A stretch of 64,000 nt of DNA, taken from positions 930,001-994,000 of the forward strand of contig CP014771.1 of assembly GCA_001596155.1 (NCBI GenBank), read 5' to 3'. This document shows, in pieces, positions 1 through 8,409 of the stretch. The notes under the pieces were generated by a model. The model searched no databases, was not told where the DNA came from, and saw nothing but the letters and a program-made list of their open reading frames with translations. Every line of letters starts with the position of its first letter. Position 1 is the stretch's first letter. The position numbers were made by a program, and so were the translations under genes. Source of the DNA: Hymenobacter psoromatis. Lineage in GTDB: Bacteria > Bacteroidota > Bacteroidia > Cytophagales > Hymenobacteraceae.

Positions 1-2
1 AG

Positions 3-557
3 GGAGCTGAATTTACCTTTTTCAAACGCCTACCCCACCTGCGCACGCCCATCATCCGCGAGCCGTCATCGGCTATCGAAACCCTGGAGGCCCTTATGGC
101 TGGCGAATACCTTCGGAGGCGCGACTTACTAGAGCAGTATCAGTGCCTCAATATTCAGGACTACTACCAAATTCAGCCCCCCGAAACCATGCCCCTCATC
201 GCCGTGGTGGTTGATGAGTTGGAAACATTCCTGGGTTCCATGAACAAGGTTGACCGGGCAACCTTTGAAAACCTGCTTGGCAGTATTGCCCGGCTCACGC
301 GCTACGTCGGTATTCATCTGGTAGTGGCTACCCAACGGCCCGATAGCAAGGTAATCTATGGAAACCTCAAGAATAACCTGGAGTGCCGGGTTGCCTTTAA
401 GTTGGCTTCTAACGTTGATAGCCGGGTAGTACTTAACGAAGGCGGCGCGGAAAACCTAATGAAAAAGGGCGACATGCTACTGCAATTCGATAGCCACTTA
501 CAACGGTTGCAAGGCTTTTTCTTACATACTGAAGAACTACGTCAATTATTTAATTAA
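3..557 (+). CDS. FtsK/SpoIIIE-type ATPase, C-terminal part (5' end outside window)
   Basis: The reading frame is open from the first bases of the window, so only the C-terminal ~184 residues are present; the first in-window ATG (96) is probably internal. Visible motifs match the second half of the FtsK/HerA motor domain: a Walker B-like VVVDELETFL, then GIHLVVATQRPDS, the SR finger NVDSRVVLNEGGAE and GDMLL. FtsK-type motors are ring-shaped ATPases that pump DNA or protein. The protein stops about 30 residues after GDMLL, so it lacks the linker and winged-helix gamma domain of chromosomal FtsK. It is therefore more likely an accessory or mobile-element translocase. Base composition is clearly less GC-rich than the genes that follow, and the stop is followed by an AT-rich stretch (558-619), both suggesting an acquired region. 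The Walker A part lies upstream and cannot be checked. Confidence 0.75.
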   Translation, partial: GAEFTFFKRLPHLRTPIIREPSSAIETLEALMAGEYLRRRDLLEQYQCLNIQDYYQIQPPETMPLIAVVVDELETFLGSMNKVDRATFENLLGSIARLTRYVGIHLVVATQRPDSKVIYGNLKNNLECRVAFKLASNVDSRVVLNEGGAENLMKKGDMLLQFDSHLQRLQGFFLHTEELRQLFN

Positions 558-619
558 TTTAATTCTTATTTTCTATTTATCTAAAGATAAGCGTAAATTT
601 TAAATTATATATGTCTTAA

Positions 620-1924
620 TTATGATTTTTCCGCTTTTAGCTCATCCAGTGCTTCTTGCGCTTCCTTCCTCTTCTTACGGTTTTTGGCTGAGTCTTTCTG
701 CGCGTCTTCCGTAGCCTCCGTATAGCGGGCGGGCGGCGCGGAAGGCGGCGGGCCGGCGGCGAAGAACGCCAGGATATTGTGGCGCAGCGCGGGCGTCAGG
801 TGCTCGTACTTGTGTTTCTGCAGCTCGCGCAGGAGGCGGTCATAGGTTTGGTCGGCCAGGATGTAGTCGGTGGGGTGGGTAGGGCGGCCGGTGTCGAGGT
901 TGGTATTGGGCAGGTAGGCAGGGGCGGCGGTGGTGTCGGTGTGCTGCCGCAGGGCCAGCGTGCGGTAGCGGGCCAGCGCATCGCGGTAGCTGGCGCGAAA
1001 GCGGGCTTCATTGGCGGCGCTCGGCACCTGGAAAGCAAAAGGCTTGAGCGGGCCGATTTTGGGTAGAATACCCAGCACCGCCGATATGATGTGCGCGCCA
1101 AAGCCCGGCCGCTCGTGGTTGTTGCCAAACTCGCGCCGATACTGGCGGCGGCTCATGTGAAATATGTAGTCGCGGCGGCGCGCGCGCGGGCTGGTCTTGC
1201 GAATCTCCTTGCGCTTGTTGACCCAGGCGGCGCGCGCAGCAGCGGGCATTAGTTGATTGACGGTCAGCCGAAAAGCCGCTACCCCCGCATCCACATTGAA
1301 TAGTACCTGGCCCAGCTCCAGGCCATAAGTTTGTAAAAAGGCGCGCTCCAGCACCGACTTACTCACTTGGAAGCCAATATACTTGTGGTAATCCTGCGAG
1401 CGGTAGCGGCCAGCCGCAATCTGCACCACGTCGAAGGAAAAATCAACTTCGGTGTGGTTGATGGGCGCCTGTTCGTAGGTCACAACCGGGCCAAACTCGG
1501 CCCGGCGCTTGGGATACACTTCGGGCAGGATGACGTTGGTAGCTTCGGGGTGGCCCACGTTGTCGGAGGTGTAGTGCGCCAGCGCGCCCAGGGCGAAGGC
1601 ATATTCGTTGCGGTCGCGGGCCTCGCGCAGCAGATTGCGCACGAAATCGCCCGACCGCACGTAATGCGTGAGGTTGGTAAAAAACTCAGCACCAAGTGGG
1701 TAGTAGCCCATGTCCTGGATGATGGCGCCGCCGTAGGCGTAGCCTTTGGCTTCGTCCTGCTCGGCGGGGGTAGCGCCGGGGTAGCGCTGGCTGAGCAGCG
1801 GCAGCAGGGTTTTATTCCAGGTCGAGTCGATGACGGCCTGGTGAGTGAGCACCGAATAGGCCGCCGCCGGCACGGCCGGCGCGAGCAACGCGATGAAAAG
1901 GAGAGTTCGAAGAAAAGCACGCAT
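620..1924 (-). CDS. Zinc-dependent phospholipase C family protein, secreted
   Basis: A 434-residue protein beginning with a signal peptide (hydrophobic core up to PAVPAAA), followed by the YSVLTHQAVID start typical of zinc-dependent phospholipase C/S1-P1-like folds. Candidate zinc ligands are the histidine in LTHQ, GALAHYTSDNVGHPEA around residues 110-125 and further His/Asp residues downstream (NHTEVDF). These enzymes cleave phospholipid head groups and act outside the inner membrane. The last ~50 residues are charged and Lys/Glu-rich, probably a disordered or coiled tail. It is transcribed away from the pectin genes and appears monocistronic. Family assignment is from motif recognition; substrate is unknown. 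Confidence 0.7.
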   Translation of the reverse strand: MRAFLRTLLFIALLAPAVPAAAYSVLTHQAVIDSTWNKTLLPLLSQRYPGATPAEQDEAKGYAYGGAIIQDMGYYPLGAEFFTNLTHYVRSGDFVRNLLREARDRNEYAFALGALAHYTSDNVGHPEATNVILPEVYPKRRAEFGPVVTYEQAPINHTEVDFSFDVVQIAAGRYRSQDYHKYIGFQVSKSVLERAFLQTYGLELGQVLFNVDAGVAAFRLTVNQLMPAAARAAWVNKRKEIRKTSPRARRRDYIFHMSRRQYRREFGNNHERPGFGAHIISAVLGILPKIGPLKPFAFQVPSAANEARFRASYRDALARYRTLALRQHTDTTAAPAYLPNTNLDTGRPTHPTDYILADQTYDRLLRELQKHKYEHLTPALRHNILAFFAAGPPPSAPPARYTEATEDAQKDSAKNRKKRKEAQEALDELKAEKS

Positions 1925-2203
1925 GAAGTAGAAAGGCTCGGGGATGAAGCTGTGCCGTCAACGGAAAAAACGGCCGACCGTTTGGCTTAGGGGCGAATTA
2001 GGCAGGCGACCAAAGTCATTTTCCTACCCCTGCCTGAATGGACCGAGCGCAAGTAAGCCAGGTAGTTAGCGCGGCCGAAGGTCGGCAACGATTGCGTAGA
2101 AAAATCTGGTTCCGCGGCAGCCTGGCGAGTACGTTTGCCCCTTTCCGGGGCGGCCGCGAGTACGCGGCGCACTGGCGGCTACCTCTTTCCCCATCTTTTC
2201 CCA

Positions 2204-2989
2204 ATGCTATCCCGACTAACAGCCGCCGTGGCGGCGCTGAGCCTGGGGGCCCTGCTGGCATTTGTGCCGGCTGCCCCCGGCAAGCGCAACGTGTATTTGA
2301 TTGGCGATTCTACCATGTCGATAAAGCAGGTGAAAGCCTACCCCGAAACGGGTTGGGGAATGCCGTTTACGGCGTTTTTTGATGAATCGGTAACCGTGGA
2401 CAACCGGGCGCAGAACGGGCGCAGCACCAAGTCATTTATCGCCGAAAACCGCTGGCAGCCCGTGGCCAGCGCCCTGCGGCCGGGCGATTACGTGTTTATT
2501 CAATTTGGGCACAACGACGAGGTACCAACCAAAAAGACCTACACGCCCGAGGCCGAGTTCACGGCCAACCTCAAGCGCTTCGTGGCTGAGACGCGCGCTC
2601 ACCAGGCCCAACCGGTGCTGCTGACGCCGGTGGCCCGCCGCAAATTTGACGCCGCCGGCAAGGTGGAGGAAACCCACGCCGCCTACGCCGAGCTGGTGCG
2701 CGCCGTGGCCCGCGAAACTGCTACCCCCCTCATCGACCTCGACCGCAGCAGCCAGGCGCTGCTTCAGCAGTTTGGGCCGGAAAATTCCAAGCTCCTGTTC
2801 AACTACCTAGTGCCCGGCGAAAACCCCAATTACCCCGACGGCCGCGAGGATAACACGCACTTCAACGAGTTGGGCGCGCGCCGCATGGCCGAGCTGGTGC
2901 TGGCCGACATTCGGGCCTTGAAGCTGGGGCTGGCCGACCACATCGTGCAAGGCAAGGTGAAAGCTACCGTGGACGTGCAGGCCCGTTAG
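2204..2989 (+). CDS. Rhamnogalacturonan acetylesterase-like SGNH/GDSL hydrolase
   Basis: A 261-residue SGNH hydrolase. I chose the ATG at 2204 (MLSRLTAAVAALSLGALL) because it gives a clean signal peptide; the frame stays open upstream to 2135 but that part is not leader-like. Catalytic blocks are visible: block I IGDSTMS (nucleophile Ser), block II NRAQNGRSTKSF (Gly), block III FGHNDE (Asn), block V EDNTHFNELG (Asp and His). This block set and the length fit rhamnogalacturonan acetylesterases, which remove acetyl groups from rhamnogalacturonan I in pectin. The pectinesterase gene follows about 110 bases later on the same strand, so the two probably form a small pectin-modifying operon acting in the periplasm or outside. 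Confidence 0.85.
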   Translation: MLSRLTAAVAALSLGALLAFVPAAPGKRNVYLIGDSTMSIKQVKAYPETGWGMPFTAFFDESVTVDNRAQNGRSTKSFIAENRWQPVASALRPGDYVFIQFGHNDEVPTKKTYTPEAEFTANLKRFVAETRAHQAQPVLLTPVARRKFDAAGKVEETHAAYAELVRAVARETATPLIDLDRSSQALLQQFGPENSKLLFNYLVPGENPNYPDGREDNTHFNELGARRMAELVLADIRALKLGLADHIVQGKVKATVDVQAR

Positions 2990-3020
2990 TGCCTGGTTAC
3001 TACCTTCTTATTTTTATCCC

Positions 3021-3098
3021 ATGCTGACTTCTATACTGACTAAAGTCGCGCCGCTAGCCCTGTTGGGCTGGCTGGCCGTGGTGCCCCCTACCCCCTGA
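3021..3098 (+). CDS. 25-residue signal-peptide-like leader ORF overlapping the pectinesterase start
   Basis: ATG at 3021 opens a 25-codon frame (MLTSILTKVAPLALLGWLAV, then VPPTP and stop). Its TGA at 3096-3098 shares its last base with the ATG of the pectinesterase (TGATG), a classic translational-coupling arrangement. The peptide looks like a secretion signal with nothing attached. It could be a real leader peptide, a chance ORF, or the remnant signal peptide of a deleted secreted enzyme between the two pectin genes. No homologue is claimed. Confidence 0.35.
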   Translation: MLTSILTKVAPLALLGWLAVVPPTP

Positions 3099-4063
3099 TG
3101 AAAGCCTTATTCTTACTCCTCGGCCTGAGCAGCGGCGCGTTGTTCAGCCAGGCCCAAACCACCGCTGCTACCGGCCCGCTTGTGGTGGCGGCCGATGGCA
3201 GCGGGCAGTTCCGCACGGTGCAGGCGGCCATTGATGCCGCGCCCAATCAGTCGGAAAAGCCGGTCGTTATTCAGCTCAAGCCCGGCACATACCACGAGAA
3301 AGTGCTGGTGCCGACCCTGAAAACGCACCTCGTGCTGCGCGGTGCCGGCGACGCGGCCGGCACGGTTATTACGTACAGCGACCATGTGGGGACGCCCGGC
3401 ATCACTACCCCCTCCTCATACTCGGTGCTGGTGCAGGCCAATGATTTTACGGCGGAGAATGTGACCTTTGAGAATGCGGCGGGCTACGCGGCCGGCCAGG
3501 CGGTGGCGCTGAATGTGGAGGGCGACCGGGCCATTTTCCGGCGCTGCCGGCTGGTGGGCAACCAGGACGTGCTGCTGCTGGCCACCGGCGGCAGCCGGCA
3601 GTATTACCAGGATTGCTACATTGAGGGCACGACTGATTTTATTTTCGGGGCCGGCACCGGCGTGTTTGACCACTGCGTGATTAAGAGCAAGAAAAACTCG
3701 TTTGTGACGGCCGCTTCCACGCCGGCGGGGCAGGCGTTCGGCTTCGTGTTCATGGATTGCCAGCTGATAGCTGACACGGCGCTGGCCAAGAAAGTGTACC
3801 TGGGCCGGCCCTGGCGGCCCAATGCGCAGGTGGTGTACCTGCGCTGTGCGCTGGGCGGCCACATCGTGCCGGCCGGCTGGGACAACTGGAAAAACGCGGA
3901 GAACGAGAAAACCGCTTACTTCGCTGAGTATAAATCTAGCGGCCCCGGCGCCAACCCCGGTGCCCGCGTGCCGTGGAGCCATCAGCTCACGGCGCAGGAG
4001 GCCAAGAAATACACCTTGAAGCAAATTTTTGGGGGTAGGGAAGGCTGGGAGCCGAAGCGGTAG
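3098..4063 (+). CDS. Pectinesterase (pectin methylesterase), secreted
   Basis: A 321-residue carbohydrate esterase family 8 protein with signal peptide (MKALFLLLGLSSGALFSQAQ). Family hallmarks in order: VVAADGSGQFRTVQAAIDA near residue 30, PGTYHEKV near 63, QAVALNVEGD near 136 (first catalytic Gln region), GNQDVLLL near 154 (Gln/Asp), TTDFIFGAG near 178 (second catalytic Asp) and the arginine motif LGRPWRP near 230. The enzyme removes methyl esters from homogalacturonan. Length is normal for a single-domain bacterial enzyme. It is preceded by the acetylesterase gene, so both side groups of pectin can be stripped by this locus; no pectate lyase or uptake gene is seen nearby. Confidence 0.92.
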   Translation: MKALFLLLGLSSGALFSQAQTTAATGPLVVAADGSGQFRTVQAAIDAAPNQSEKPVVIQLKPGTYHEKVLVPTLKTHLVLRGAGDAAGTVITYSDHVGTPGITTPSSYSVLVQANDFTAENVTFENAAGYAAGQAVALNVEGDRAIFRRCRLVGNQDVLLLATGGSRQYYQDCYIEGTTDFIFGAGTGVFDHCVIKSKKNSFVTAASTPAGQAFGFVFMDCQLIADTALAKKVYLGRPWRPNAQVVYLRCALGGHIVPAGWDNWKNAENEKTAYFAEYKSSGPGANPGARVPWSHQLTAQEAKKYTLKQIFGGREGWEPKR

Positions 4064-4143
4064 CGCCGCTAAACCGGCCAGCCACTGCAACAGTTGGTAC
4101 CTTTGGGGGTCTTTAATGCTCTCCCTACCCTACCTCCTACCCC

Positions 4144-5403
4144 ATGCGTATTTCCCGGCTGGCCGACCAGATGAGCGGCTCCGAAATTATTCGAATTGGC
4201 AACGCCGTGAGCGAACAGATTCGCCAGGGCGAAACCATTTGCAACCTCACCATCGGCGATTTTGACCCGAAGCTGTTCCCCATTCCGGCCGAGCTACGCG
4301 AGGGGGTAGTGGCCGCCTACCAAGCCGGCCAGACTAATTATCCACCCGCCGCCGGCACCGCCGACCTGCGCCAGGCGGCCGCCGATTTTTTAAAGAAGCA
4401 GCTGGGCCTCAGCTACTCGCCGGCCGATGAGTTTCTCGTTGCCGGCGGCTCGCGCCCGCTCATCTACGCGGCTTACCTGGCCCTGGTGGACCCCGGCGAC
4501 CGCGTGGTATTCCCGGTGCCGTCGTGGAACAACAACCACTACTGCCACCTTTCGAGCGCCGAGGCGGTGATGGTGCCCACCCAGCCCGAAAACGACTTCA
4601 TGCCTACCGCCGCCGAGCTGGCCCCGCAACTAAAAGGCGCGACGCTGCTGGCGCTGTGCTCGCCGCTCAACCCCACGGGCACGGTGTTTTCGAAGCAGGT
4701 TTTAGAAGAAATCTGCGACCTCGTGCTGGCCGAAAACCAGCGTCGCGGGCCGGATGAGAAGCCGCTCTACATTCTCTACGACCAGATTTATTGGCTGTTG
4801 ACCTTCGGCCAGACCCAACATTTCGACCCGGTAAGCCTGCGGCCCGCCCTGCGTGACTACGTGGTGTATATCGACGGTATTTCGAAGTGCTTTGCCGCCA
4901 CCGGCGTGCGCGTGGGCTACGCCTTCGGCCCCAAGTTGGTGCTCGATAAGATGAAAGCGCTGCTGGGCCACGTTGGGGCTTGGGCTCCCAAGGCCGAGCA
5001 GGTAGCCACCGCCAAGCTCCTACCCCAGGAAACGACCGTGAATAACTACCTTACGGGCTTCAAGGCCGGCCTGCAAGCCAGCCTCGAAGGCGCTTACCAC
5101 GGCCTCAAGGACCTGCGCGCCCAGGGCTACCCCGTCGATGCCATCGTGCCGGCCGGCGCCATCTACCTCACCGCCAAAATCGACGTGCTGGGCCGCACCA
5201 CGGCCACCGGCGAGGTGCTGGCCACGACCAAAGAAATCACGTCTTATCTGCTCACCGAGGCCGGGCTGGCGGTGGTGCCGTTCAGCGCCTTCGGCGCGTC
5301 GTCGTCGGAACCGTGGTTTCGCCTGTCGGTGGGAGCCGAGTCGCTGGCTTCCATTCAGGCAGCGCTGCCGCGCCTAAAGGCGGCTTTGGATAAGCTGACG
5401 TAG
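4144..5403 (+). CDS. PLP-dependent class I/II aminotransferase
   Basis: A 419-residue fold-type I aminotransferase starting MRISRLADQMSGSEIIRIGN. Motifs: TIGDFDPKLFP near the N-terminus, NYPPAAGTADLRQAAADF (substrate/PLP loop), SPLNPTGTVFSK with the conserved Asn that contacts PLP, LYDQIYW with the Asp/Tyr of the pyridine pocket, the internal-aldimine lysine in DGISKCFAATGVRVGYAFGP, and the carboxylate-binding Arg in WFRLSVGAES. It transfers amino groups between an amino acid (probably aspartate or an aromatic) and a 2-oxo acid; the exact substrate cannot be read from sequence. It has its own strong bidirectional terminator just downstream. Confidence 0.88.
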   Translation: MRISRLADQMSGSEIIRIGNAVSEQIRQGETICNLTIGDFDPKLFPIPAELREGVVAAYQAGQTNYPPAAGTADLRQAAADFLKKQLGLSYSPADEFLVAGGSRPLIYAAYLALVDPGDRVVFPVPSWNNNHYCHLSSAEAVMVPTQPENDFMPTAAELAPQLKGATLLALCSPLNPTGTVFSKQVLEEICDLVLAENQRRGPDEKPLYILYDQIYWLLTFGQTQHFDPVSLRPALRDYVVYIDGISKCFAATGVRVGYAFGPKLVLDKMKALLGHVGAWAPKAEQVATAKLLPQETTVNNYLTGFKAGLQASLEGAYHGLKDLRAQGYPVDAIVPAGAIYLTAKIDVLGRTTATGEVLATTKEITSYLLTEAGLAVVPFSAFGASSSEPWFRLSVGAESLASIQAALPRLKAALDKLT

Positions 5404-5407
5404 GCGA

Positions 5408-5466
5408 TTTTATTCACTAAAAAGCCCCGATTGCGCCATGCAATCGGGGCTTTTTAGTGAATAAAA
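5408..5466. terminator. Bidirectional intrinsic terminator, 26-bp perfect inverted repeat
   Basis: 5408-5433 and 5441-5466 are perfect reverse complements separated by the 7-base loop CGCCATG. The GC core (AGCCCCGATTG) is flanked by A and T tracts on both sides, so it can terminate the aminotransferase gene from the left and the small secreted-protein gene from the right. Confidence 0.92.
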
Positions 5467-5478
5467 GCTGTCCGCTAC

Positions 5479-5760
5479 TTACATAGTAGAAGTAGATTGG
5501 CTTTTTACTTTCATCTTGTGGCTTTTGCGCTTTTCCATCTTGTCGTCGCGCATTCCTTTTTTCATACTTGCCCGGTCTGCGGGGTTTGTTTGTTTCGCGG
5601 CGATATTAGACTGCGTTTCGATGGTGGCATCGGGTTTGCGAGCCGAAGTCGAGCCAGCGGGCGGCATTGTTCCCGAGGGGGGCGTGCCAGTGGGAGTTTG
5701 GGCAGCAGCGACACTAGCAGTACTCAGTACTAAGGCGCAGGCGAACAATAGGTTTTTCAT
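5479..5760 (-). CDS. Small secreted protein of unknown function
   Basis: A 93-residue protein with a clear signal peptide (MKNLLFACALVLSTASVAAA). The mature part is Pro/Thr/Ser/Gly-rich at first and then strongly basic (KKGMRDDKMEKRKSHKMKVK), with no cysteines and no recognised domain. Base composition and a shared terminator with the aminotransferase gene support a real gene. It may be a disordered periplasmic protein; no function is proposed. Confidence 0.6.
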   Translation of the reverse strand: MKNLLFACALVLSTASVAAAQTPTGTPPSGTMPPAGSTSARKPDATIETQSNIAAKQTNPADRASMKKGMRDDKMEKRKSHKMKVKSQSTSTM

Positions 5761-5920
5761 GACGTGGAAAAATGACGTGAGGGTAGCGGTGCATTTGTTA
5801 AAGCATTTACTACCACCACGCTTTACGCAATTATTGGCGGCGAGTTAAACACAGAAACAAAATACTTGACAGCGCCCGCCATCAGGGCCTTAGCGCCCTA
5901 CACGCCCAGACAGGCATAAA

Positions 5921-6922
5921 CTATTTCCGACCCGTTAGCAACGCGATAGTGGCCCCCAGGCTGGCCGCCGCTATCACCCCCGCCACCACTGGGTGCAGGC
6001 GGGCGCGGGTGTAGAGGCTGGTTTGCATCACGTGGCCGGGGTTGTGGCCGTGCACTTTGGTGTGGGGGCCGTTGGGGCGGTGCAGCGAGCCGGCGGGGTC
6101 CACGGCGCGGGTACCGTCCTGCTTCTGCTGGGCCACGCCGGTTTTGGCCTCCATCCAGTCCATCACACCAGGAATATACTTATTGAGGCTGCTCATCACC
6201 TTGCCGCCGCCGCCCACGAAAATGTCGCGCATGGGCGTGGTGGCAGCGTGCAGGATGGCGTTGGCCACTTCCTCGGGCGCGTACACGGGCTGGGGCAGCT
6301 TGGGCTTTTCGGGCAGGTAGTTGCGGGCGTGCTCGGGAAAGGGTGTGTTGATGGCGGCGGGCTTGATGAGCGTGACCGACACGGGCGCTCGTTCATCGGC
6401 CAGCTCGATGCGTAGGGCATCGGTGAAGCCCTTCACGGCGTGCTTGCTGGAAGCGTACATGCCCTGGATGGGCACCGCCACGTCCGATACCACGCTGCCC
6501 AGGTTGATGAGCGCGCCGCCGTGCTTTTTGAGGTGCTTGATGGCTTCAAGCGACCCATTCACAATGCCCCAGAAGTTGGTGTCGTAGAGGCGCTTAAAGT
6601 CTTCGAGGTTACCTTGTTCGAGCTTGCCCCACATCCCTACCCCGGCATTATTGACCCACGTATCGAAGCCGCCAAAATGGGCGTGGGCCGCGTCGTGGAT
6701 GCGGCGCACGGCGGCGGGGTCGGCCACGTCGGCGACCACGGTGGCCACGTGGTGGTTGCCGAGCTGCCGGGCCACGGCGTCGAGGTCGGCCTGCGAGCGG
6801 GCGGCCAGCACGAGTCGGGCACCGGCCTTGGCAGCGGCCTTCGCGGTGGCGAGGCCAATGCCGCTGGTGGCCCCGGTAATGACGATTATCTGCTGGTCGA
6901 GCGGTTTGAGCTTGATGGACAT
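5921..6922 (-). CDS. Short-chain dehydrogenase/reductase with C-terminal membrane anchor
   Basis: A 333-residue classical SDR. The cofactor motif TGATSGIGLATAKAA lies near residues 17-31, followed by NNAGVGMWG near 90, a catalytic Ser in NLGSVVSD near 140 and the YASSKHAVKG catalytic Tyr/Lys motif near 157. It is about 80 residues longer than a minimal SDR. The extension ends in a hydrophobic segment (VVAGVIAAASLGATIALL) and TGRK, which looks like a C-terminal membrane anchor. It oxidises or reduces an unknown alcohol/ketone with NAD(P)(H). It is divergent from dxr, with about 140 bases between the starts. Confidence 0.87.
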   Translation of the reverse strand: MSIKLKPLDQQIIVITGATSGIGLATAKAAAKAGARLVLAARSQADLDAVARQLGNHHVATVVADVADPAAVRRIHDAAHAHFGGFDTWVNNAGVGMWGKLEQGNLEDFKRLYDTNFWGIVNGSLEAIKHLKKHGGALINLGSVVSDVAVPIQGMYASSKHAVKGFTDALRIELADERAPVSVTLIKPAAINTPFPEHARNYLPEKPKLPQPVYAPEEVANAILHAATTPMRDIFVGGGGKVMSSLNKYIPGVMDWMEAKTGVAQQKQDGTRAVDPAGSLHRPNGPHTKVHGHNPGHVMQTSLYTRARLHPVVAGVIAAASLGATIALLTGRK

Positions 6923-7063
6923 GGGGAAGGAACAGGGGGGTAGGAAGAAGAATAACCGGCAATGCCGGACTTGACTGTACGAACCAACTGCCCGAATGGA
7001 TAGGCACCGACTGGACCCACCGGGCCGGCCTTACCTTTACAACTCTATTCCCAACCCTGCTTG

Positions 7064-8239
7064 ATGACGGATTCTTTTTTACCTGATACTTCGCGAAAAT
7101 CACTGGCGCTGCTGGGCTCCACGGGCTCCATTGGCACGCAGGCGCTGGAAGTGGTGCGCGAGCAGCCGGCCCAATTTCGGGTGGCGGTGCTCACGGCCGG
7201 GCGGCAGTGGCAGCTGCTGGTGCGGCAGGCGCTGGAGTTTCGGCCGGCGGCCGTGGTTATCGGCGATGCGTTTTACCAGGAAGTAAAGGCCGCCCTGGCC
7301 GGCCAGCCCGAAACCCAGGTGCTGGCTGGCGATACCGCCCTGCTCGAAGTGGTGCAGCGCCCCGACGTGAACGTGGTGCTCACGGCGCTGGTCGGCTACG
7401 CCGGCCTACCCCCCACCGTGGCCGCCATCCGGGCCGGCAAAGACATTGCGCTGGCCAACAAGGAAACGCTGGTGGTGGCTGGCGAGCTGATTACCAAGCT
7501 GGTGCAGGAGCACGGCGTGCGGCTGCTGCCCGTCGATTCGGAGCACTCGGCCATTTTTCAGTGCCTGGCGGGCGAAGCGGTGAACCCAATTGAGAAGGTC
7601 ATTCTCACGGCCTCGGGCGGACCGTTTCGGGGGCGCAGCACCGCCGAGCTGGCCCACATTACCAAGGCACAGGCCCTGAAACACCCCAACTGGACGATGG
7701 GTACCAAAATCACCATCGACTCGGCCACGCTCATGAACAAGGGCCTGGAAGTGATTGAGGCTAAGTGGCTTTTTGACCTCACCAACGACCAAATCGACGT
7801 GGTGGTGCACCCCCAAAGCGTCGTGCACTCGCTGGTGCAGTTCCAGGATGGCTCGCTGAAGGCGCAGCTGGGCCTGCCTGATATGAAGCTGCCCATTCAG
7901 TACGCGCTGGGCTACCCGCGACGGCTGCGGAATGAATTTCCGCGATTTTCGTTTTTGGCCTACCCCACCCTCACCTTTGAAGCGCCCGACCTGGGCACGT
8001 TTCGCCACCTGCCGCTGGCTTTTGGGGCCATGCGGCGCGGCGGCACCGCGCCCTGCGTGCTCAACGCGGCCAACGAGGTGGCGGTGGCGGCATTTTTGCA
8101 GGATAAGGTGAGCTTCCTGGGCATGGCCGACGTGGTGGGCGAGTGCCTGGAAAGGGTGCCGTATCTTGCGGCCCCAACCCTGGCCGACTACGCCGCGACG
8201 GACGCCGAAGCGCGGCGCGTGGCGGCGGGGTTACTATAG
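7064..8239 (+). CDS. dxr: 1-deoxy-D-xylulose 5-phosphate reductoisomerase
   Basis: A 391-residue protein that converts DXP to 2-C-methyl-D-erythritol 4-phosphate with NADPH, the second step of the MEP isoprenoid pathway (cytoplasm). The NADPH fingerprint LLGSTGSIGTQALEV is near residue 15; ALANKETLVVAG near 130, the metal-ligand stretch DSEHSAIFQCL near 155, ASGGPFRG near 185 (active-site loop), and DSATLMNKGLEVIEA near 220 are all intact. The ATG at 7064 is preferred over the TTG immediately before it (7061). A 36-bp inverted repeat separates it from rseP, a common gene neighbour in Bacteroidota. Confidence 0.96.
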   Translation: MTDSFLPDTSRKSLALLGSTGSIGTQALEVVREQPAQFRVAVLTAGRQWQLLVRQALEFRPAAVVIGDAFYQEVKAALAGQPETQVLAGDTALLEVVQRPDVNVVLTALVGYAGLPPTVAAIRAGKDIALANKETLVVAGELITKLVQEHGVRLLPVDSEHSAIFQCLAGEAVNPIEKVILTASGGPFRGRSTAELAHITKAQALKHPNWTMGTKITIDSATLMNKGLEVIEAKWLFDLTNDQIDVVVHPQSVVHSLVQFQDGSLKAQLGLPDMKLPIQYALGYPRRLRNEFPRFSFLAYPTLTFEAPDLGTFRHLPLAFGAMRRGGTAPCVLNAANEVAVAAFLQDKVSFLGMADVVGECLERVPYLAAPTLADYAATDAEARRVAAGLL

Positions 8240-8243
8240 CAGG

Positions 8244-8354
8244 CTACCTGAACGTCATGCTGAGCTTGCCGAAGCATCTTGCTCGCCTCGTTCAACGATT
8301 AGTTTACTACCCCACGCGAGATGCTTCGGCAAGCTCAGCATGACGTTCAGGTAG
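8244..8354. repeat. Long hairpin repeat, GTCATGCTGAGC family
   Basis: 8244-8279 and 8319-8354 are perfect 36-bp inverted repeats (CTACCTGAACGTCATGCTGA... / ...CAGGTAG) around a 39-base loop. It fills most of the dxr-rseP gap. The same GAACGTCATGCTGA core recurs at 23388-23502 and 25926-26051. Confidence 0.9.
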
Positions 8355-8409
8355 GGCGCGACGTACTTGTTTTTTCATTCCTCCTTTTTCTACTTTGGAA
8401 ATTCTCATT

